The notes beneath the pieces were generated by a model. That model saw only the letters and a program-made list of their open reading frames with translations, made no database searches and was not told the origin of the DNA. Positions 17,625 to 25,490 of a stretch of DNA of 64,000 nucleotides are shown here, piece by piece; within the stretch, counting starts at the first letter, position 1, and each line of letters opens with the position of its first letter. The position numbers were made by a program, and so were the translations under genes. The stretch is from Pseudoalteromonas sp. P1-25. Its GTDB lineage: Bacteria; Pseudomonadota; Gammaproteobacteria; Enterobacterales; Alteromonadaceae. The stretch spans positions 101,202 to 165,201 of the forward strand of contig NZ_LKDW01000005.1 in the NCBI RefSeq assembly GCF_001401805.1. Reading direction: 5' to 3'.

Positions 17625-18916
17625 TCCTGACTAAATTAGCATATAAAAGTTTGCTTAACCGCCGAGCGAGTGTACTACTGACATTGTTTACCATTGCTAT
17701 TAGCGTGATGCTATTACTCAGTATTGAGCGAATTCGCGTGGATGCAAAAACCAGTTTTAGTAATACCATCTCCGGTACAGACCTGATTGTCGGTGCCCGT
17801 ACCGGCGACATACAGCTATTGCTTTCATCCGTATTCAGAATAGGCCATGCCAATAATGGGGTGAGTTGGCAAAGTTATCAGTACATCACAGCTCAACGTG
17901 GTGTTAAATGGAGCATTCCTATTAGTTTAGGCGACAGTCATAAAGGCCAAGCTGTAATTGGCACAACCCGCGATTACTTTACCCACTATCGCTTTGGTAA
18001 AAAGCAAACATTAAGTTTTCAACAAGGCCACGCGTTTGAGCGTGTAAACCAGGTGGTACTTGGCAGCGATGTAGCGAGCCGTTTAGGGTATACACTAGGT
18101 GATAGCATAGTAATCTCACACGGCATGGGTAATACAAGTTTTCACCATCATAAAGACAACCCGTTTACTGTAATTGGTATTTTAAACGCCACCGGCACGC
18201 CAGTAGATAAAACCTTGCACATACCTCTAGCTGCAATTGATTTAATCCATGGCGGCGTACATTCATCGAATGTTGAACATGGTGAAAGCGATGAGCACGA
18301 TGAGCACGATGAGCACGATGAGCACGATGAGCACGATGAGCATAACAACCTAATCGGTGAACCAAATCAAATTACTGCATTTTTAATGGGCTTCGATTCA
18401 CCTTTATATACATTGCAAATTAGGCGCAATATAAACCAATACAAAAAAGAGCCTCTGCTGGCCATTATGCCCACAGTCACCTTAAAAGAGCTGTGGCAAA
18501 TGCTCGCCATTGTCGAAAAAGTACTCTTACTGTTTTCAGGCGTTGTTATATTGGTCAGTTTATTGGGCATGTTAACCACACTACTGGCCAATTTAAACCA
18601 ACGCCGAAGAGAGCTTGCTATTTTACGCTCAGTGGGCGCAAGGCCATGGCAGCTTTTTACACTCATAAGCATGGAGTCGTTATTTACAACGTTATTAGGC
18701 TGCCTAGTTGGCTGTGGTTTATATTATGGCGTTATGCTTGTTAGTAGTAGCTATTTGCAAAGCCATGCAGGTATAAGCGTTAATATAGCCATGCTCTCTT
18801 ACTATGAACTCACTTTAATAGGCGTTATTATGGCCGCTGGGTTTATAATTGGCTTAATACCCGCCACCCGCGCTTACTTTTATTCGCTTAGCGATGGTAT
18901 GAGTATAAAAACTTAA
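17621..18916 (+). CDS. FtsX-like ABC permease with His-rich periplasmic insert
   Basis: The 431-aa permease has TM1 at ~15-35, a large periplasmic domain and three C-terminal TM helices (~300-430), the type VII ABC (MacB/LolCE) topology. Within the periplasmic domain, around residues 222-241, is a run of Asp-Glu-His triplets made by a 9-bp tandem repeat, flanked by further His residues. Such stretches usually bind divalent metals. Similar ATPase/permease/DUF3299 sets are, from memory, found in zinc-responsive loci such as the Vibrio zrg cluster, suggesting a metal-related role. No DUF2796 binding protein is seen here. Confidence 0.87.
   Translation: MILTKLAYKSLLNRRASVLLTLFTIAISVMLLLSIERIRVDAKTSFSNTISGTDLIVGARTGDIQLLLSSVFRIGHANNGVSWQSYQYITAQRGVKWSIPISLGDSHKGQAVIGTTRDYFTHYRFGKKQTLSFQQGHAFERVNQVVLGSDVASRLGYTLGDSIVISHGMGNTSFHHHKDNPFTVIGILNATGTPVDKTLHIPLAAIDLIHGGVHSSNVEHGESDEHDEHDEHDEHDEHDEHNNLIGEPNQITAFLMGFDSPLYTLQIRRNINQYKKEPLLAIMPTVTLKELWQMLAIVEKVLLLFSGVVILVSLLGMLTTLLANLNQRRRELAILRSVGARPWQLFTLISMESLFTTLLGCLVGCGLYYGVMLVSSSYLQSHAGISVNIAMLSYYELTLIGVIMAAGFIIGLIPATRAYFYSLSDGMSIKT
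18290..18343. repeat. 9-bp tandem repeat encoding Asp-Glu-His
   Basis: GATGAGCAC is repeated five times without error, then once as GATGAGCAT. The unit length keeps the reading frame, so copy number can vary without breaking the permease gene. The reverse-strand open frames across it (Ser/Cys-rich) are artefacts of the repeat. Confidence 0.97.
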
Positions 18917-18929
18917 TTTTAGGAATTTC

Positions 18930-19430
18930 ATGATACTTTTTAAATCTGCGCTTTATTACAGCATGCTAGTGGGCTGCTTCCTTATTAGCTTTAACAGCAG
19001 TGCAAATCCACCAAAAGAAATTTTTTGGGAAGACTTAATCCCACAAGGGCATGTACAAATAGATACTCAAGCACAGGCCAATCACGAGGGCAGCGAGCAA
19101 AACTGGGTGCAACCAGAATTAGATGCTCCCGTGGTTGAAGCATTAAATGGGCAATCAGTGAGCTTGCCGGGGTTTGTTGTTCCACTAGAGGGCGACAGCG
19201 AAGTCATTACTGAGTTTTTACTTGTGCCATACTTTGGCGCGTGTATTCACGTACCGCCCCCGCCGCCAAATCAAATCGTTCATGTAACAGTAAAAGGCGG
19301 TGTGCCCATAGAGAGCTTGTATGATGCGATTGTTGTCACAGGCATTATCAGCACTGAAACCTGGTCGGGCGAAATAGCCCAAGTGGGCTATAAAATGAAA
19401 GCCGTCGGTGTGGCCCCCTTTGAGCTATAA
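18930..19430 (+). CDS. DUF3299 periplasmic protein
   Basis: The 166-aa product has a signal peptide (hydrophobic YYSMLVGCFLISF, cleavage near NSSANP). The mature domain carries FFAC-like FGACIHVPPPPPNQ with a conserved Cys-His pair, and the segment SVSLPGFVVPLEGD typical of DUF3299. The invariant Cys/His suggest metal binding. It starts 13 bases after the permease and probably belongs to the same transport system. A possible lipobox (LVGC) lies within the signal region but is early for a lipoprotein. It is convergent with mutM, with only 5 bases between. Confidence 0.85.
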   Translation: MILFKSALYYSMLVGCFLISFNSSANPPKEIFWEDLIPQGHVQIDTQAQANHEGSEQNWVQPELDAPVVEALNGQSVSLPGFVVPLEGDSEVITEFLLVPYFGACIHVPPPPPNQIVHVTVKGGVPIESLYDAIVVTGIISTETWSGEIAQVGYKMKAVGVAPFEL

Positions 19431-19435
19431 CATGG

Positions 19436-20245
19436 CTATTTTTGGCAGTGCTTACAAAACACCGTACTGCGCTGCCCTAGCCTAATTTCTTCAAGTGGCG
19501 TTTTACACGTTACGCACGCCTCTCCTTTTCGCCCATACACTAACAACTGCTGCGCAAAATAACCTGGTTTGCCATCACTTTGGGCAAAGTCTTTTAAGGT
19601 TGTACCACCTTGTGTTATTGCCGCTGCTAGGGTCTCTTTAATAATAGGAACGAGGGTTTGATAACGCTTTAGCGATACTTTGCCTGCTTCGCGTTTTGGG
19701 TGTATCCCCGCTTTAAATAACGACTCATTGGCATAAATATTACCTACGCCCACAACCACCGCGTTATCCATAATAAATTGCTTCACGGGGACTTTTTTAT
19801 TTCGCGATTGCTCGTATACACGCTTTGCAAAAAAATCATCCGTAAGCGGCTCAGGTCCAAGCTTTGAAAGCAACTTATGTACATCACCCGGTGCTTGCCA
19901 TAAACAGCAACCAAACCGGCGAGGGTCGTTTAATCGCAGCGCCTTGTCATTACTAAGAATAAACTCAACATGATCATGCTTTTTAAGTGGCTCGCGTTTA
20001 TCCACAACACGCAAATTACCCGACATTCCCAAATGTAAAATAGCACTCCCTAATTCGCAGTGCAGTAACAAATACTTTGCTCGGCGCTCGATTCGATCTA
20101 CCTTGAGCCCTTCTAACTTATAAACATCATCTGGCACAGGCCAGCGCATACTGGCATTATAAATATTAACTTTGCTTACAACTTGGTTTTCAATATGTGG
20201 GGTGATCCCCAGTCTACTAACTTCTACCTCTGGTAATTCAGGCAT
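19436..20245 (-). CDS. mutM: Formamidopyrimidine-DNA glycosylase
   Basis: MutM removes 8-oxoguanine and formamidopyrimidines and nicks the resulting abasic site. The N-terminus (M)[12 protein letters not shown] carries the catalytic proline. The helix-two-turn-helix segment [12 protein letters not shown] and the C-terminal zinc finger (Cys pairs in CVTCKTP and FCKHCQK) are present. The 269-aa length is normal. Its ATG overlaps the stop of the upstream membrane-protein gene by one base (TAATG), so the two are translationally coupled. Confidence 0.97.
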   Translation of the reverse strand: MPELPEVEVSRLGITPHIENQVVSKVNIYNASMRWPVPDDVYKLEGLKVDRIERRAKYLLLHCELGSAILHLGMSGNLRVVDKREPLKKHDHVEFILSNDKALRLNDPRRFGCCLWQAPGDVHKLLSKLGPEPLTDDFFAKRVYEQSRNKKVPVKQFIMDNAVVVGVGNIYANESLFKAGIHPKREAGKVSLKRYQTLVPIIKETLAAAITQGGTTLKDFAQSDGKPGYFAQQLLVYGRKGEACVTCKTPLEEIRLGQRSTVFCKHCQK

Positions 20246-20760
20246 TAATGCAACTCACTTTTTGAAAAATCAACACTTGGAAATAACTGCTTTGCAGTTT
20301 CTAAATCAAGCCCCATAACACGCTGGCTATTTTTCTCGAGCAAATAATATTGCCCGCTGCCTTTATAAAGTAAATAAACCCAAGGTAAGCGCTCGCCAGC
20401 CAACTCAAAGGTGGCAACATAAAGTGGTGAATTGGGGTTAAATACCATCGACTCATTTACTTCCAATAAGGCAGCCGTTTGCCACCTATTGATTAGCTCA
20501 GCTAACTGCTGCTGTGATGCATCCCAGCTCACTGGCGTATTTTCTTTTAATGCAGTTGTACGCCAACTAGTACCAATACGTTCAATTTTCTGATCAACAA
20601 AGCTCAGAGTTAACACAAAACTTTGTAATGGCAGTACAGGCTGTAATTTAGGCCCGTCCTCGCCCCCTAAAAACTGCTTATGCCAGCCATTTAAAAAAAA
20701 GATCATAATCAACATCGAAAAAATAATAACGTTGTTCCAACCTTTGCGGCCTAGTCGCAT
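20245..20760 (-). CDS. Membrane-anchored hypothetical protein upstream of mutM
   Basis: The 171-aa protein has one N-terminal transmembrane helix ([16 protein letters not shown], residues ~11-26) after a basic start, so most of it should lie in the periplasm. The rest is a mixed alpha/beta domain with no cysteine or obvious catalytic motif. I recognise no function; similar small anchored proteins sit before mutM in related genomes as far as I recall. It is coupled to mutM by a one-base overlap. Confidence 0.75.
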   Translation of the reverse strand: MRLGRKGWNNVIIFSMLIMIFFLNGWHKQFLGGEDGPKLQPVLPLQSFVLTLSFVDQKIERIGTSWRTTALKENTPVSWDASQQQLAELINRWQTAALLEVNESMVFNPNSPLYVATFELAGERLPWVYLLYKGSGQYYLLEKNSQRVMGLDLETAKQLFPSVDFSKSELH

Positions 20761-20878
20761 ATTTATACACCCAGTAAATTCAAGATTTTAAAGTGTAACT
20801 AAAACTTAATTGCACTGTCTATATGTTAAAGGCCACAGACTTTGGTAGAATATCTGCAAATTTAAAGGAGTTCCGTCA

Positions 20879-21805
20879 ATGTCTATGTATGTAGTGGGCC
20901 ATAAAATCCCAGATTCAGATTCTATTTGTGGTGCAATTGCACTGGCTTATTTAAAAAACCAAATCGATGAGCCAGCAATTCCAACACGCCTTGGTGAAGT
21001 GTCACCAGAAACACAATTTATCCTAGATAAATTTGGCTTCGAAGCACCTGAGCTTAAATTAAGCTACGCTGGCGAAGATGTATATATTGTTGATCACACC
21101 GAAAAAACACAAGCACCTGACGATATCGACCAAGCACGCGTTGTTGGCGTAGTCGATCACCATAAGTTAGGTGACTTAACGTCATCTACACCACTTGAGT
21201 GCTGGATTCGCCCAGTTGGCTGTTCTAACACTATTATTAAAATGATGTATGACTTCTACAACGTAGAAATCCCTAAAGACATCGCTGGCATCATGCTATG
21301 TGCAATTTTAAGCGATACCGTTATTTTTAAATCGCCTACTTGTACAACGGCTGATATTAAATGTGTAGAAGCACTTGCAGAGATCGCTGGCATTGAAGAC
21401 TTTAAAGAACTAGGCATGGACATGTTCCGTGTTAAGTCTGCAGTTGAAGACACGCCAGTACGTGACTTAGTAATGCGTGATTTTAAAGACTTCAACATGA
21501 ACGGCAATCTAGTCGGCATAGGCCAGCTAGAAGTAATCGACCTTGCAGTGTTTGACGAAATTAAAGCAGACTTAGAAGCCGATATTGCTAAGCTAAAAAT
21601 TGAAGGTAACCGCCACTCAGTATTTTTACTACTTACCGACATCATGAAAGAGGGCTCACAAATGCTGATCGCATCAGATGATGCAACACTTGTAGAGCAA
21701 GCTTATGGTGAAAAACTAAGCGAAGGTAAAGTGTGGCTAGACGGTGTATTAAGCCGTAAAAAGCAAGTAGTACCACCACTACAAGACGTGTTTGCCAAGC
21801 TGTAA
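20879..21805 (+). CDS. ppaC: Manganese-dependent inorganic pyrophosphatase (family II)
   Basis: This cytoplasmic enzyme hydrolyses pyrophosphate. The DHH-family metal sites are visible: GHKIPDSDSICGA (residues ~7-19), DHTEKTQ, and VDHHKLGD (~95). The C-terminal DHHA2 domain ends with the substrate-binding SRKKQVVPPL. The 308-aa length is standard and there are no CBS inserts. AAGGAG at 20865-20870 is well placed for the ATG at 20879. It is monocistronic. Confidence 0.96.
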   Translation: MSMYVVGHKIPDSDSICGAIALAYLKNQIDEPAIPTRLGEVSPETQFILDKFGFEAPELKLSYAGEDVYIVDHTEKTQAPDDIDQARVVGVVDHHKLGDLTSSTPLECWIRPVGCSNTIIKMMYDFYNVEIPKDIAGIMLCAILSDTVIFKSPTCTTADIKCVEALAEIAGIEDFKELGMDMFRVKSAVEDTPVRDLVMRDFKDFNMNGNLVGIGQLEVIDLAVFDEIKADLEADIAKLKIEGNRHSVFLLLTDIMKEGSQMLIASDDATLVEQAYGEKLSEGKVWLDGVLSRKKQVVPPLQDVFAKL

Positions 21806-21819
21806 GCTTTAAAATAATG

Positions 21820-21850
21820 ACCTTGTGGGTTTTACCTGCAAGGTTTTTTT
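21820..21850 (+). terminator. Intrinsic terminator of ppaC
   Basis: ACCTTG (21820-21825) pairs with CAAGGT (21839-21844), and a run of T follows to 21850. Confidence 0.75.
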
Positions 21851-21903
21851 ATGCCTAGGTTTTAGAGTAAGTTGGCGTATACATTACGAATATGTAACTT
21901 TAA

Positions 21904-21934
21904 AAACAAAAAACCCAGCCTAAGCTGGGTTTTT
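21904..21934 (-). terminator. Intrinsic terminator of rpmB-rpmG
   Basis: AACCCAGC and GCTGGGTT arms within 21911-21934 form a tight hairpin. On the minus strand it is followed by a T-rich run (complement of 21904-21912), directly downstream of rpmG. Confidence 0.88.
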
Positions 21935-21956
21935 ACAATTCTGAAAGAAAACTAAA

Positions 21957-22112
21957 TTACTTGATTTTAGCTTCTTTGAAAATCACATGTTTACGAGCTT
22001 TAGGATCGTATTTTTTGATTTCCATTTTTTCAGGCATGTTACGCTTGTTTTTGTCGGTAGTGTAGAAAAAACCAGTACCAGCAGTTGAAACTAAACGGAT
22101 TTTATCGCGCAT
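21957..22112 (-). CDS. rpmG: 50S ribosomal protein L33
   Basis: The 51-codon frame reads [14 protein letters not shown] at the start and FKEAKIK at the end, with the L33 core [14 protein letters not shown] between. It lacks the Cys pairs of the zinc-binding C+ form, so it is a C- type L33. It lies 11 bases after rpmB on the same strand, the usual rpmB-rpmG operon, followed by a terminator. Confidence 0.96.
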   Translation of the reverse strand: MRDKIRLVSTAGTGFFYTTDKNKRNMPEKMEIKKYDPKARKHVIFKEAKIK

Positions 22113-22123
22113 GATTCAGTTCC

Positions 22124-22360
22124 TTAAACTTTTTCGCCGCGAGCACGGATATCTGTAAGTACCGCGTCGATGCCTTTTTTATCGATAATACGCATACCTT
22201 TAGTAGTAGTGCGTAGTGTTACAAAACGTTTTTCACTTTCAACCCAAAAACGGTGTGTTTGTAGGTTAGGTAGGAAACGACGTCTAGTCGCGTTTCTCGC
22301 GTGTGAACGGTGGTTACCAACCGTTGGACGCTTACCTGTAACTTGACATACTTTAGACAT
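22124..22360 (-). CDS. rpmB: 50S ribosomal protein L28
   Basis: The 78-aa product starts [16 protein letters not shown] and has the basic segment [16 protein letters not shown] typical of L28. It is the first gene of the rpmB-rpmG pair. The 270-base region upstream to radC must hold its promoter. I saw no distinctive leader structure there. Confidence 0.97.
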   Translation of the reverse strand: MSKVCQVTGKRPTVGNHRSHARNATRRRFLPNLQTHRFWVESEKRFVTLRTTTKGMRIIDKKGIDAVLTDIRARGEKV

Positions 22361-22630
22361 GTCTATATATCTCCAATAACTTCGCTCGAGCTTAATTTAA
22401 CCTAAGGCCATGTATTTGTGCCCTAGATAAATCGAAGGGCGCTCTTTATACAGCTTTTACAGGCAAAGATCAAATACTGATCTATCCAACCAGCTCATAT
22501 GTAAATTTGATAGCGGCTAATTATAAAGATCGAATGCCCTTAGGGAAAGTAAAAACTGCATTTAAATTAAACTAATTTGCCAAAACACCTCAAACAGCTC
22601 ATTTTTAACACACTTATTCACCAAGCAAAG

Positions 22631-23305
22631 TTAAATCAAGCCTCGCTGTGCAAATGAAACACACGTTTCTCCTCCCACGATAATATGATCAAGCACATTT
22701 ATGTCTACCAATTGCAACGCTTGCTGTAATTTTTGAGTGATAAGTTTGTCTGCTTGGCTTGGCTCGGCAATACCACTAGGATGGTTGTGCGCCAAAATAA
22801 TAGCCGCAGCATTGTTTTTTAAGGCCGCTTTAAGCACTTCTCTGGGGTAAACGCTGGCTGAGTTTATCGTGCCATAAAACAATATTTCGTCTTTTACCAA
22901 ACGGTTTTGACTATCAAGGTAGAGCACCATGAACACCTCTTGCTGTAACCCACGCATTTGCAGTGTTAAATATTCATATACCGCATTTGGCGAATTAAAC
23001 ACCGCATCGCGCTGGCAGCGCTCCTGCATGTAACGCTGACTTAGCTCAAGCACAGCTTGCAATTGCACATATTTTGCCATCCCTAAGCCTTTTTGCGCAC
23101 AAAACTCATCTTGGCTGGCGTTAAATAAATTATGCAATGTTTTATTTTCGTTGAGCAGGTGCTGCGCAAGCTCAATAACATTCATGCCAGGTAAACCCGT
23201 ACGCAAAAAAATCGCTAATAACTCCGCATCGCTCAAGGCTTTGGGTCCTTTAGCAATGAGTTTTTCACGGGGGCGAAGTGAATTAGGTAACGAAGTTAAT
23301 TGCAT
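22631..23305 (-). CDS. radC: RadC-family JAB1/MPN-domain protein
   Basis: This 224-aa protein has a helix-hairpin-helix-like N-terminus (PREKLIAKGPKALSDAELLA) and a JAMM-type metal site: the Glu in QEVFMVLYLD and HNHPSG (~residue 173). Despite the name, a role in DNA repair is doubtful. It is commonly located between rpmB and coaBC (dfp), as here, where it is divergent from coaBC. Confidence 0.95.
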   Translation of the reverse strand: MQLTSLPNSLRPREKLIAKGPKALSDAELLAIFLRTGLPGMNVIELAQHLLNENKTLHNLFNASQDEFCAQKGLGMAKYVQLQAVLELSQRYMQERCQRDAVFNSPNAVYEYLTLQMRGLQQEVFMVLYLDSQNRLVKDEILFYGTINSASVYPREVLKAALKNNAAAIILAHNHPSGIAEPSQADKLITQKLQQALQLVDINVLDHIIVGGETCVSFAQRGLI

Positions 23306-23449
23306 TATTCATCCTTGATGATTAAAAAACAGTCATATAACTGTAATGCAAATTTCAAAATTAGCCTGATTATTTAATCTTAAAAACTTAGCTCAAAGCA
23401 CAAAGATTTGTTATTTTAGCCTACATACATACTCAAGCTGAAAACACTC

Positions 23450-24643
23450 ATGACTAACTTATCAAACAAAAAAATAGTACTTGGCATCACTGGCGGTATT
23501 GCAGCCTATAAATGTGCCGAGCTCGTTAGGCGTTTAAAAGACGCAGGTTGCGAAGTAAAAGTCGTTATGAACGAATCAGCTAAACACTTTATAACTCCAT
23601 TAACCATGCAAGCAGTGAGCGGCGAGATAGTGTCTGACTCATTACTTGACCCCTCAGCTGAAGCTGCAATGGGCCATATAGAATTTGCAAAATGGGCTGA
23701 CTTAATTTTAGTCGCACCTGCAACGAGTAATACTATTGCCAAAATGGCTGCAGGCATTGCCGATGACTTACTAACAACGTTATTACTGGCAACCCCCGCA
23801 AAAGTAGCAATAGCGCCTGCAATGAACCAGCAAATGTATGCTCACCCTGCTACACAAGCTAATTTGGCAACGCTTAAATCTCGTAATGTATTAATTTGGG
23901 GCCCTGGCAAAGGCGAGCAAGCGTGTGGCGATGTAGGTGCTGGGCGCATGCTAGAGCCGCATGAGCTTGTAGCTTTGTGCACGGCCACAGAGCAGCCGCA
24001 ATTATTAGCGGGTAAAACAATTACCATTACCGCTGGGCCAACACGTGAGCCACTTGACCCTGTACGCTTTATCTCTAATCACAGCTCAGGAAAAATGGGC
24101 TATGCCCTTGCACAAGCTGCGTTAGAGCTTGGTGCTAAAGTTAATTTAATTTCAGGCCCAGTGACTATTAAAGCCCCTGCTGGTGCTAATTTAATAAACA
24201 TAGAAAGTGCTGAACAGCTTTTAAATGAGTCATTAGCCTATGCCGTACATTCTGACGCTTTTATTGGTTGCGCCGCCGTAGCTGATTACAGAGCAGCGAA
24301 TGTCGCTACTCAAAAAATGAAAAAACAAGGCGATGAGCTTACCCTTACACTTGTTAAAAACCCCGATGTAATAGCCGCCGTTGCAAGCTTAGAGCAAGGC
24401 CGCCCTTATACAGTAGGTTTTGCAGCAGAAACACAAAATGTAGAGAGCTACGCAAAGGGTAAACTTAAAAATAAGAACTTAGATATGATTTGTGCAAATG
24501 ATGTATCAAAAAGTGGCTTAGGCTTTAACTCCGATCATAATGCTTTAACACTTTATTGGCATAATCAAAGCGTAGAATTACCAGCAACAAGTAAAACAGA
24601 AATTGCGCATCAAGTGATCGAACAGCTCGCTAAACATCTATAA
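23450..24643 (+). CDS. coaBC: Bifunctional PPC synthetase/decarboxylase (coenzyme A synthesis)
   Basis: CoaBC converts 4-phosphopantothenate to 4-phosphopantetheine. The FMN-dependent decarboxylase half (residues 1-185) has [18 protein letters not shown] (~124) and the catalytic Cys in [12 protein letters not shown]. The synthetase half (~190-397) starts [18 protein letters not shown] and has [10 protein letters not shown]. At 397 aa the length is standard. slmA follows 101 bases downstream, as in E. coli where dfp, dut and slmA cluster; dut is absent from this gap. Confidence 0.96.
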   Translation: MTNLSNKKIVLGITGGIAAYKCAELVRRLKDAGCEVKVVMNESAKHFITPLTMQAVSGEIVSDSLLDPSAEAAMGHIEFAKWADLILVAPATSNTIAKMAAGIADDLLTTLLLATPAKVAIAPAMNQQMYAHPATQANLATLKSRNVLIWGPGKGEQACGDVGAGRMLEPHELVALCTATEQPQLLAGKTITITAGPTREPLDPVRFISNHSSGKMGYALAQAALELGAKVNLISGPVTIKAPAGANLINIESAEQLLNESLAYAVHSDAFIGCAAVADYRAANVATQKMKKQGDELTLTLVKNPDVIAAVASLEQGRPYTVGFAAETQNVESYAKGKLKNKNLDMICANDVSKSGLGFNSDHNALTLYWHNQSVELPATSKTEIAHQVIEQLAKHL

Positions 24644-24744
24644 AAATGCTGGAAACAAACTGAATAAAACATTAACATAAGCCACTCATTTGAACAGAAA
24701 ATGACTAGCCCCAGCTAAAAATAACAAATAAAAAAGGAAGGTTC

Positions 24745-25332
24745 ATGCCTGCGACAAAAAGAAGTAATCGCAAAGAGCAGATACTGCAAGCCCTCGCGCA
24801 AATGTTAGAAACCAGCCCAGGACAACGGATTACAACTGCAAAGCTTGCTGCTGAAGTGGGCGTGTCTGAAGCGGCGCTTTACCGCCACTTCCCAAGTAAA
24901 GCACGTATGTTTGAAGGCCTAATAGAATTTATCGAAGACACACTTTTATCGCGCATCAACCTTATTTTAGAAAACGAAAAAGAAAGCCAAACACGCGTTT
25001 ATAATATTTTATTATTACTACTCACCTTTGCAGAAAAAAACCCAGGAATTACACGTATACTTACCGGCGACGCCCTACAAGGCGAGCAAGAGCGTTTACG
25101 CGAACGTGTACAAGGTTTATTTGAAAAACTAGAAACGCAATTTAAACAAGTACTGCGCGAGCGAAAGCTTCGTGAAGGAAAAACCTTCCAAAGTGACGAA
25201 CTTACCCTGGCTAACTTTTTACTAGCCTATGTTGAAGGTAAAATGAACCAGTTTGTACGCAGCGACTTTAAAGTAAAGCCAAGTTCGCAATTTGAAAAAC
25301 AATGGCCAGAGCTACAAAAAATTTGGTTATAA
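24745..25332 (+). CDS. slmA: Nucleoid occlusion factor SlmA (TetR fold)
   Basis: The 195-aa TetR-family protein has the [23 protein letters not shown] (residues ~30-50). Its length and C-terminus match SlmA, which binds chromosomal sites and blocks FtsZ assembly over DNA. AAGGAAGG lies just before the ATG. The location after coaBC supports the assignment. Confidence 0.92.
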   Translation: MPATKRSNRKEQILQALAQMLETSPGQRITTAKLAAEVGVSEAALYRHFPSKARMFEGLIEFIEDTLLSRINLILENEKESQTRVYNILLLLLTFAEKNPGITRILTGDALQGEQERLRERVQGLFEKLETQFKQVLRERKLREGKTFQSDELTLANFLLAYVEGKMNQFVRSDFKVKPSSQFEKQWPELQKIWL

Positions 25333-25351
25333 CCTTACTTTATTATTTTAC

Positions 25352-25378
25352 CGTTAGCGCTAGTTATTCGCGCTAACG
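25352..25378 (+). terminator. Hairpin after slmA
   Basis: CGTTAGCGC (25352-25360) and GCGCTAACG (25370-25378) form a 9-bp perfect stem with a 9-base loop. A weak T-rich region follows (CTTACCCTTTCG), so it is only a moderate intrinsic terminator. Confidence 0.6.
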
Positions 25379-25490
25379 CTTACCCTTTCGTCCCTTTTCT
25401 TATACCGCTTATCTGATCCGCTCGAAATATAAAGCAAACTCGCTACAATACTTATTACATTAAAAGTACTGTGAAAAACGAGAATCAATA

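Noticed and set aside
18148..18365. Reverse-strand frames rich in Ser-Cys or Ala-His over the permease gene
   Set aside because: They arise only from the 9-bp repeat read backwards; the plus-strand permease has full domain support.
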